Assembly: GCA_013365365.1 (NCBI GenBank)
Contig: JABVXU010000020.1
Location: forward strand, 248,001-312,000
From: Cruorifilaria tuberocauda
Lineage: Eukaryota; Nematoda; Chromadorea; Rhabditida; Onchocercidae
Reading direction: 5' to 3'
Length of the DNA stretch: 64,000 bases
Below the pieces are notes generated by a model that saw only the letters and a program-made list of their open reading frames with translations, was not told where the DNA came from and ran no database searches. Every line of letters starts with the position of its first letter. Position 1 is the first letter of the stretch. The position numbers were made by a program, and so were the translations under genes. Positions 28,301 through 40,300 of this stretch are shown here, piece by piece.

Positions 28301-31300
28301 TTGAAATACTTATAGAATGAGAAGCAGTTTTAATTGATTTAAAATAAAATGGAAAAATAAGAAATAGTCTTATAAGTTAAAACTAAAAAAGCGAAATCAT
28401 ACCGGAACAAACGGTTCGTGATGATGCTTCCGGACTGGTATACATAACATATGAATTTCTATCAAGTACTTGAATATGTATATGATACATACTACCTTGT
28501 TGCAAACCTGTCAACTGTTGTGCATAACGTTTCTTATCACCCGTATATGGTACGATCTGGCTGAAAAAGAATGATAACACATCCAAGTACTACAAAACCT
28601 TCAAAAATAAAAATAACATTTAATATTTAATTAAAAATAACATTTAATTAAAAAAATTTTGTTTAAAAGTCGAAATTTCTACCGCCCTCCAAATATTGTA
28701 GAATTGAACAATGTCAAGAAACCGGAAGATTTTTGTCATGATATTCTCTGTTGTTGCTAGAATATCACCCATAAATACTTTTCGCCAATAATTCTCACCA
28801 CTATTCTTTATCTTTCTGCATGATAACAAATATGATAAGGATGATCAGACAATCTCCTTTTTTCCGATCGTTTTCTTTCATTGTCTATCCGTAGTATTTT
28901 CCTCTTGATTTACGTGATTTTCACCGATTATCACGTATATATCATTCGTAATGGACTTTTTGTGTCTAAATACTCCCATTGAAAGATATTTATTGTATGC
29001 ACCAAAATGCAGTAATAGCTATTTGGTCGACAATTACTCAACAAACCGTTTACTTTTCTGCAGCGTCGTTCCTGTTTCTCAATTACTACTGGATCAAAAC
29101 TGAAGCTTTTTGTATCATGATATCCAGATCAGCCTTGAAGACGTCCAACTGTCATCAAAGCTCTCTCAACCAACAAAAAAATCACGACGAATAATGCAAT
29201 TTGATTTGGGAATGCAAATATGTCTGTCAAAAATTCCGAAGAAACTCTGCGATAAGATTATTCAAATGATTGCGGTAAATAGTAATAATTAACATTTCCA
29301 CTAAAACAATTTTCCTTTGTTATTTCTGTCAATGTTAACCTCAAATATCTTAGTCATGTGATCTGACTTGTTTACTCTCTCAGGAGTATTACCAATAATT
29401 ACTGTTGCTTGTCACATTTTTTGCGGTAGGATCATTCGCTTCCTTTGATGCAAATGTTTCCAATGATTTACATTCAATGACCACATGTTACTATCAACTT
29501 CATCCAAATGTATTTCTAGCAGTTCTTTGTTTACTACCAATTTCATACGATAATGACCTTATGAACTTCTGTATATTGTTTAGTTTCATCGAAAGGATCC
29601 TTTAATCTTTCCCATAAAAATAAAGGTCGAACGCCGTTCAACTCGCGAAAAAGTACAGCTGACCTCAAGAGTCGAAAAGTTTCAAAAAAGATTTGATGCA
29701 AGGAACGATGAATCCATCAGGATGATCAACAAGAAACTATTGTAATGTGATAGCCAAATAAATCTCTTCATCAAAGTCTGAGTCTTCACATACATTCGAC
29801 AGTACCATTATAAAGAAATCGCAACAATACCTCTTCAATTTATGCAAAAAAAAATTACCCATAAGAAGCCCAACCAGTATTATTTGTTCGGTACTGCACA
29901 CGATATCCAAAAACACCTTGGCCAGTACCTTCGCTGTTCCACTCAACGGCCAAATCTCCATCACGTGCCACTACACTTAAATTCGAAACAAGATCTGAAA
30001 TTTGAAAATTAAAAACTTTTTGCAAGTTTACAAAAAATTGATGATTGGCATGCAATAGCAAAATAATCAATAAATTAACACTTTATCAATAAGCCCATAT
30101 CACAAAATAAACTTACCTTATTTACTTTAACCAAAATATCACACTCATCTCATAAGGAAAACACAAAATTTAAATATGATAGAATTGCTATTCATCAAAA
30201 TTTAAATACTTTATTATTGCTTTTTATGGAATTAAATTTCGGAAAGAGATAAGCAACTGAAAAGAAAATCATAAAAATACTCTAAAAGTGAAAGCAGTTT
30301 CAAAGTGCTGTATATTGAAGTAATGGTTTTCAAATTATACATTGTGAGAAAATTTTGGCAATCATTACTGCGTGATTAATTTTCATTCCATCGATCCATG
30401 GGAATCGAGGTTATAAGTTATATTTGATTGCTTAAATCCATATAAAACATACAAACAATATGCATTATTTTTCGTCAGATGCGAATGTTTTATCATAAAT
30501 AGCTAATTGGTCAAAAAAAATGCTCAAGCTTGTGGATGAGCAAACTAATTGGTGGAGCCAAGCCAATGCTGAATAAATACTGTTCTAAGCTGTGCAAAAA
30601 TAAACAAAATTACAAAAATTTTAAACTAAAAATAAATTCAAGTATAATCAAAATTCTAGTAAAAAAAGATTGTTGCTTAGGATAAGGAGTTATTTATTCA
30701 AACATGGGGTAAGAGGAACATAACATCAAGGTCACGGCACACGTAATCAAACCTTCATTAGGATGACGAGATATGGCAATATCGTAATTTTCATCCGGTG
30801 AACGACACCAGAAATCTACACGTGGATCACAGATGCTACGTAGTACACGGAAACCCTTGGATACTGGAATGGGGATACATGATTCGATGATAAAACAAGT
30901 TCTACATTACTGGAAGATACATCATTTCTTTTTCGCTGGTACAATTTGAGAAAATGACCAAGTAGTTATGGAAAATAGATTAAAAAGATTAATTTGTAAT
31001 TCCCAATATTTTTTTGATATCTTTTACTTTCTATGCAACGACTTCACATGGGCCTCTAAAAATAAGACATTTAAAATAAAGCGTTACTGGTCTTAGAATA
31101 AGACGCAGAACAATCTCTCAAATAATCGTCAATGAGCAATCAAATATTAAATATGAAGTAGTGGTGGTAGGAGAGAAATTTAAAATTAGTAGTTTTTTAA
31201 TAATTTGAAACAGACAAATCAAATGAAATGCAAATAGGTTTGAAATTGTAAATAAATGTGAATAGAGATCTGGAATTAAAAAATTTCAAAAAATTGAATA

Positions 31301-34300
31301 TTTCCAATAATGCTCGATCGATCAATTAATTTACGGTGAAAAAATTTCACTTTTAAATCAATTCACAACTTCGAGTCCAATTTTTTCGATGAAATCGTTT
31401 ATCCCCCTGTGAGAGTTAATTTCACATTAAATCATCTTAAATTTAAGCAATACCTTTCGAAGAACTTAACAGATTTATGGGTCCACTACTAGGACCAGTT
31501 CCGGCACGATTTCCTGCACGCATTTCCACATGCCATTCACCGGCGACTGCATTGCGGAAAGTAAATTGGCGTTGTCCTCCGGCAACTCGTTCCGAAAACG
31601 GCACTGCGTTTTGATATCCTAATATTAGAAAATATGGTTCACATTCACGATCCTCCCCATCTGCCCAATTCCAAGTAAGTTGAATTCCTTCCTCTACACT
31701 TTCTAATCGTAAATCCTGCGGTGAAGTACTGGGTGCTGAAAGAATGGTTAGTAATTGAAAGCGACAATTATGTCAAATTGTGTCATTATGTCAAAACTGA
31801 AAACTTAAAACTGAAGTTTCAAACGGTTAACTGTAGAAGTGACAAAATGAAACTACTAATAGCAAAACTTAGAACTCATACAAAGAGCAACTTTCACGTC
31901 ATACTTAGACAATATGTCATATTTAAAATCAATTAAATCATAATTTTTAATTTAAAGCATAATTGCATTCAAAATATTGAAATGTATGTTCTACGAGCAA
32001 TTAATTTTTTCCTGATATATGATGAAATGTGATTCATAAAAACCATACTTTGGCAATGAACAGTAAAACTGGTTGCTTCTGAGGTAGCAAGAATGCGCCG
32101 TGATTTATCAATAGCAGAAACCTTGACATAATAGTGCTTATTGATTTCTAGATTTGTTAACTCTTGTCGATAATGAATTTCTGATGGTGAATGAGTAACA
32201 TAGCCATTGAACTGTCGCCAATTACTATCAGAATCTGAACGTAGATCAATCTGAAAATTGAAGAAAACAATTAGCTAAACTTTTTGTTAACTTTATATTA
32301 AAACCAAATCATATGCTGTATGTTATTTTGAAAAGCTAAAAAATGAATTACTTTGCTATTCAGTAAAATCATATTACTTATCAATTCTCTATAATAAACA
32401 AACCTGATAAGCTAGAACATTTGACGTATTACCATCGATAGTCCAATACAGCAAAATACGTGATCCACGTTGTTCAATACGCGGCTTATCAATGCCAAGA
32501 AGTGATTTTGGTATATCATCTAAGTAATCAGTTTAACTTATTCATACAATTAGTTCAAAAAATGCAAAAACATCGTTTTTCGTTAAAATTTTATTTAAAA
32601 TTAAGCAAAATTCGCCAAAAAAAAAACTGAATTTGAGTTGAAATATGTCAAACTTGTGCAAAATTTAAAAAAAAAGCGTGCAAATAAGCATGCAGTGATA
32701 GAGGAAATGCTAAGCATGCATATCTGATGCGAACAGCAAGCAAATTTTAAAAGAAATCAACAGACTTCGATCGATTTCCTCAAAATATTAAAGAATATGG
32801 AAGGATTATGGAAACTGATGAAAGATTATGAGAAATTGGTAAAAGGTAAGGCCTAACAAAAGATATATGTCATTGAAATAAGAAGTGATATTGGCCTGAA
32901 AGATAAGATTAAGATTAAGTCACTGAAATATTCTAATTTAGTTTTATCTGCGTTTGTTAACCTTGTTAGCAGAATCACACGTGTCAGCATGGTTCGTTGT
33001 TACGTCCTCTCACCTCGCTCGTCATTCCGTTCCGGCGACACCTGAATTTGATCCAATTGTTTGTCCTGTTCCAATCGTTCGAGTGAACTCCACCTTCGTT
33101 CCGCATTCTCCTTTTGTTGTCGATATTGATAGTCCAAATGATCATCACGTTCACGTTCCTTTTCCCACTGCTCACGTTCACGCTCTTTCTTCCATTGTTC
33201 ATGTTCACGCTCTTTCTTCCATTGTTCACGTTCCTTCTTCCACTGTTCACGTTCCTTCTGCCACTGTTCACGCTCTTTCTCCCAGCGTTGCTGCAGCTCC
33301 ATACGTTCACGTTCTAACTGCTGTGTAAGTTCATAGTATTGTTGCTGTTGTTCGGTTGCTCGATCGGCGTGTTCATATTTTCGGTGTCCACAACCTTTAC
33401 TTTCTTCATTTAATCTATTATACTTTGCTTGCAATCTTTTACGCTCACATTCTTTCATTCTGTCAAACTTACGTTTCTCCTCCATTTGCTCTTTCTCTAA
33501 TTGATATTTCGATTTCATTTTTTCATTTTCCTCTTTTGCTCCTGTTACTTTATGCTGCTCTACATCTTCTTTCAAGTCCTCCTTTTCAACGGGTATACGA
33601 TCCAACAATTCAGAATCTTTGCCCTGTAGAGAAATAATCTTGAATGCAGGTATACCAAGTTCACCAAAATCAGTTGCAGCACGGATGGAAATATTGTAGA
33701 TAGAATTTGGTGATAGTCGATTAAGGATAGAGGAGAAGAATGACCCTGGTACCTGTTCAATTCGCATTTTTCGTGTATTCAGATCCTCTATTTCAATCTA
33801 AATTGAACCGACTAATTAAGAAAACAAAAACTTATTTTGATATTTTTCTCTTCCTAGTTTGTTTGCATAATATTCCCAGAAATGGCCAACGAAGCGATGA
33901 CTTTTTCGGACAAAAAAGACCGTTCCCGAAAATAATGAAATATATGTATCATGCAGAAATACATGTATATACCGTGCAAATAGTATTTGTGCATATGAGA
34001 GCATAAAAGAAGAGAAAAAAATGTGCCTGATAAAAAGGAATATGTTTCGTGTTTAGGGGTGGTAGCCAATGAAGCTCAATGCTTGACGCGTCATGAGGAC
34101 TGACTTGAAGATTGTGCGGTGATATCGGCACAGATGGCTCCCCTGAAATGGATGGACATCTTCGAACAAATATACAGTTAATTCGAAGCATCCTTTCCAT
34201 CTGTGATTGGAATTCTCCCAAGCATCATGAAGTTTTCATTAAAGGTTCCAAGAGAAAAGAAGCATCAAAGGAACGGATGAAAGTTTCATCATTTTCCAAC

Positions 34301-37300
34301 TGTCAAAATGATATGCTTCTATTGGGAAATGTATTCCTTGCTTACAAAGAGAAAGTGAAAAATAGCAGAAACAAAGAGCATGCATGCGTTTGAGGAACGA
34401 ATCGCATGCGTAACATATAACGGAATTGACGACGGAGGTGAAAGGTGAAGCCTAATGAAAAGTGATAAATGATACCAGCTTCAACAAGGATGAAGAACAA
34501 CGGACTGCCATGTGTTGTCCATTCACCATTTTCTAATTCATATATTAACTGAAATGATTTGAAAATAGTTTTAGTTATGTAACAGAAGTTAAGAAACTTT
34601 ATTCATAACGATTACTCCTGGCAACGCCAAAAGTTAGTATTCTATTTCCTTCCTGCCCATTTTGCAACATAAATCTGAACATACATCAGCAGTATACTGC
34701 ACTCCAAAAGAGAGCTTCGACAAATCATAGCAATAATCTTCAGGATCAGCAATTCCTTCCGGACATTTGAAATACTCCGGTGCTTCAATGATACGTGTCC
34801 ACTGGTCACTAGCACTTTTCTTATAGGACAATCTAGAATATTGCAGTCAAGATTAGAAATTTTAACTCCAAAATATTTTAACTCCTAAAAATTCCATCTC
34901 GATTTAAATGTTATACTAATTGGACGTAATTATTACAATTATCTGAGAGGATAAAAATATAAAGTAAAAGAAAAATTAATTTACTTGAATTTAATGACTT
35001 CTTCAGCATGTTCAGGTAGTGGTGTCCAAGCCAAATATGATTTTGGTGGTGCCAAAATGATACGAAGTTGATATATGTTATGATCGTCTAAAATGATATA
35101 ATAAAAAGAGCTTTGAGTGATCGCAATATTCCAAAAGAAGAAAATGAAAATAGAAATTGCATTATTATTTTTTCACATACCACCTTGTTTTTATTCTTTT
35201 ACATCAAATTTTTAATCACTGAAAATCATTCAAGCGATTAGTAAGTGATGCGATGAAATAAAGTCTTCAATTCAAAAATTGGATTTTATTACTACCTTCA
35301 CCACGTTGTTATTGGTTACTGAAGTATGAAAAAGCGATGAAATAAAGACTGGTATTCTTATCAGGATATCAGCTGTGTTATATGTTAATTAAGCATCAAA
35401 ACTAAAACATATCTTTTTTAATAATATCGTTTAATAAACGACAAAAGAAGAAAGACAGAGAAAGAGAGCTTTTTGAATTACGTAAAATCCAAAAGAATAA
35501 ACCCGAATTTCTCATCGTTTGTTCAAAATTGAATCTATCTAGATAATTTACCTTAAATTACCTGTAATTTGATTTTTTTTCTGTCGTTTAAAACGTCGAA
35601 GATGTGGAGATGTTGATGATTGTTTCAACACTGAATAAGTGATAATGTGTTATTTGTGATTAATGTGGCTGATAGTAATAGTGATAGCGATATCGATAAG
35701 CATCGCAATATTGTGGATATTAAATATTAATTTTACTATAAAGCTAAAAAATAACGGCGCGTTATCAATGTGGCATTGATTTTCTTCTTTTATAATTTAT
35801 TTCGCAAATTTCAGCACAATTTTCACTAAATAATACAAAAGCCAAAAAAACTACGAAAAGAGTCCAAAAACTGAAAAGATAAAAATAATAGAGAGAGAGA
35901 GAAGAAATATTTTCTAGACGTCAAGAAAGAAGAGTACGATGAAACCGAGATCTGCTCACAACGTTGAAGCATGTTTATAAAACGTACGGTTGTTAATTAA
36001 AAGTTGATTAGTATTACAGGCGATCTTTAAAGTGATCAAAAATCATTTAAAAAGTCAGTTAGTAAGCATTGTTGGATCATTGGTACAGTACCGATTTTTT
36101 TTGTTTGATGCAAACGATTGATTCATTTCATCTGAAGTAATAGATAGACGGATAAGTAGTATTGTGCAGAAATGCCATTTGATGAATTAAACGTGTATTC
36201 TAATCGGATGAGAAAATACATCATAAAGTGGTGCATTTTTTGTAGATAAACATTAATGGCGATCGTATCAACCTTGTTAGGTACACGTTTTTCCCGTTAC
36301 GCAATAACAGTAAAGCAAATTATATCCTGAAGATTTTTTCTAATTTCTACATAGATTTGATTAATAATTTTTCTGTAAGTTGAGACTTGCCCATATACCT
36401 GTACAATAATTACCATCATGAATTAAAATATTATTTATTCGGATAAAATTTTCGGATTTATTTGATAATTCTAAGAACCCACCTTTTGATCCCGAATGTA
36501 TTTCCGTTTCAGCATTCACGATATCACTCCATGAACTGTGTCCATGTCCAGCACGTGAACGAACTCTAAATGCATATCGTGTACCTGAATCTAAGTCATC
36601 CAGTGTCACAGTATTCCGTCCAACATATGATGCGATTTCAGGTTGTATATCCGTTTCTACGTTCCAGAACTGCAAATAATGCTTAATTTTTTAGTTATAG
36701 TCAAGATTCTTTAAACCGTACAAATTATCATTGCAGTGAGTCACCAATTTATCAGTGGAAAAGTGAATGAATGGGAAACAAACAAATGAGTAACTCTCAC
36801 AAGCAAATCAATCGTTAGTATAACGTTTAAACATTTTACTTCAGAAAAATATAACTCATTTGACTGTTTGTCTTACAGTTTTGTGTAATATACATTCTAA
36901 CCTCATCAATTTAAGCCTATTTCATATCATCATCTGAATTATTTCATTCTCTACCAGTAAAATAAAATGCGACTTAATTACCGAAAATTACATATTTCTA
37001 AAATTAACTAGGAATAAAATTCAAACAAAAGAATAGTCTGGAACCGTGTATTCATAACCATCAATTGGCCCATATGTCTCATCACAACGTGGCTTCTCCC
37101 ACGCAAACCGAATAGTTGATTCCGATACAACACCAGCTCGTACATTTTGTGGTATACCAGCATCACCAATACAGGAATTAGTTGCTGCTGAACCAACAGT
37201 AATCTAAACTTGATCTACTTAAAATGAAAAAAATATTTGAATTGTTTCTACTTCATATCAATTCTAATAAAACATTTAGACTGCTTGTTTTCTCCTTTCC

Positions 37301-40300
37301 TCTTTTTTGATATACAATTAATTTAAGAGATCAAATGATTTAACTAATTAAACATAAAGCAAAAGAAGCAAAGTTTTAAGAACCAGTTGCTCACCTCCGA
37401 TGTTTTAGCTACCATATCAAGTTGATCATTCACTGCTAAGATACGAAATGAATACAATGAGCCTTCATACATTCCGTCAAATTGAATATGATAATCATCT
37501 GTTTCTTCATCTACCATTAAGTCATCATATTTGCGCCATATGAAATTTAATATCAGTTGAGATTGAATGATTATAGGTTGAGAGAAAAAAATCATCGTTA
37601 AAGATCCATTGTGATATTTTGATTGTATTGATTCTCCTCTTCGTTGTATTAATATTTCAAGATGATTCAATTCACTTCATACGTTCCCTCAGATTGCTAT
37701 TAACAATTAAAACATATTTCCTTCTATTTAAATCGTTTAACACATAAACAATAACAAAAAACAAACGAACTCAGTTTCGTTTGGTAGACGATATTCAACG
37801 ATAAATTTGGAAACAGTTTGATTAGGTAATGAAGGTTTCTGCCATTGTACCATAAATTGTTGCGCACTTTCTTGTCTAATCTGTGGCTTCTCTTTCCAGT
37901 CTACACCAGCAATTTCTGATGTTTTAGCCGAGAGTTTATAAACAAGCTTGGGCTCATGATCCACGAAAGCTACTACACCAACGTCATATTGTGTACTCGG
38001 TTTTAATCGAACAAAGATATGACTGTTGGCTAAGGGACTTACACGTGTCCTATCAACCGCTTGACTCTCACCATCCACTTCAACAGCTGTTACCTGAAAT
38101 ATAGAAACAAGCTTTAGAAATTTTATTAAATCTTATCTCTTCTCTGAATTTATAATCCTTGGAATAGGTTGATATATGATAACCAAAAAAAGTAAAATGA
38201 ATAAAATACGATGCTAATTGTACGACATCAATGTAAAGTAATAATAGGAAACTGTATAGGAATAAATCAATGATTATTAAACAAAATGGTTAGTCTTATC
38301 AACATACCTCATAATATTGTAGTCTTTCGTCATCATATGGTTGCCAATTAATGCGTAATTCTGAATCTGCCCGATAATCGATTTCTATTTCATCTGATTC
38401 ATTTGGAGCTGAACAAATTGCGCAGTATTTAGAATTTTCTTCAGTTGAAATGAAACGTTCTATTCTATGAATTGTTAAGAGCAACGAAGCAACAAAAGAT
38501 AAGTATTAAACATAATAACCTTCGCCTTCAGTTTTTGCTATAAGCAAATAATCATTCCATGGACCTAGCACACGTAAGCGATCAGCAGCTCGGACTCGAA
38601 CTTGATATTCAGTTCCGGGTAGAAGACTAGTAACACTAACTGACGGATGTGTTACTGTTTGTCGATGAACGTCGAATTTCGTCTCAATACCGGCTAGCTA
38701 GAATAAATTTACCGTATTTCGATTAATAAGATCAATTATTCATTCGCGCATAGAAATTTCGATTTCAGAACTATGTTTTAATAAAAGGAATGTGAAAAAA
38801 TATTGAAATTTGAAATTTGAATTTCACAGATCTTCATACAGCATGTATGTGTTTTATACCTAAATACTTACTTAGATGATTTCAGTTTCATTAATTGTAG
38901 TAAAAATGTATTATTTCTGAAAACGGAAAAAACAGACCTCAATGTGATACTCACCAACAGAGCCACATTCCGGAGATTCCCAGGATATGGCAATACTGTA
39001 TTGACCTGTTTGTGTTACCTCAAGATTTCGTGGAGCTGTCAACTCATCTGCAATTCAGATATTGACATTTTATAAAGCAAAAATTTCAACCTTATAAATA
39101 TTCAACAAGTATTTTTAATTATAGCAATAATATTTGTTGCTCAGTCTTCTGCTTACATTAAAATAATGCTAAATTAGCTCAACAATTAAACCTAGTTAAC
39201 TGGAGAAGGTAAAACATTACATCAAATAACATTAAATTGACATTTGGAATAATTGGATCAATCTTAGATCAAAGAGAAATAAATGGAAATTTATGAGAAA
39301 ACAAACCTGATTCACATTTAATGCTAACCATTTCATTACGTGCGCGTATTTCTGGCGTCTCCACCAGAATTTTACCATTTTTACCTAATACTTTAATACG
39401 TACAAAATAAGCGATCCCGGTCGGTAGACGTGGAATCTGCAAATTTCGATGAAACATCGATGGAACAACAACGTGATGTTTGTTTTCATATTTGTAAACA
39501 CGATGAATAATTAAGATAGAAATACAAGGCAGTTTTTTTTGGCGACAAATGAAAAATCTTTATGGTAGAGAAAAGTGTGAAATTTATATTTGCACAGTTC
39601 GATAAGCTCATAGGCCAACCTGCGAAGAAATTTCACTTCTAGAAAGAATGAAAACAGTTACCTGCACTCTATACTGCAAGTTAGGTCCTTTATAGGGGAT
39701 AATACCATCGTGAACGTGCCATTGTGTGTCCTTTTCTGCACGATATTCGACCGCGAATCCTCCAACACTGTCATCGGGATGATCACCGGTCTGAATACCT
39801 TCCCATTCAACAGTTAGCAAACTTTGGGATCCGCCAGTTTCTCGTCGCAATCGAATGCGTGGTTCGTTACCTGGATTGCGCCACTCAAGATCACAACTTT
39901 GAATGAATTAAAAATCCGATATTTTATTTCTCAATGATTCCTTTAATTAACTATAAAAACTTTTTAGAACCCATTTTGACGTATACACGTTATAGTTCAA
40001 TTCTTTAGACTGTTCTCTTGCCTTTTATCCTCGTTGAGGACCGAGTAATTAAACCACTATTTAATGAACCAGGACAAAGTTCCATGAAGTGAATGGAAAT
40101 TTGCAAGTGAAATTACAAGGGTTATAAGATAAAAAATGTTATCATAGTTGCTGTACATGCATTCTTTTTAGGAAATTTTCTATTTTAATTGTATAATTAA
40201 AAAAATTTATTGAAGCAGCAAATTGATGACATGTGATAAATAAATAGAAAAGCATTCGAAATTGTAATGTACAAAAATAGGAAATCAAAGAACATTAAAT

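Noticed and set aside
29101..29103. In-frame TGA read as selenocysteine
   Set aside because: No recognisable selenoprotein and no hairpin element sought or seen; a dead frame is simpler.
32954..33328. Plus-strand open frame rich in His, Val and Ser repeats
   Set aside because: It is the antisense shadow of the 21-bp repeat in the coiled-coil exon of let-805.
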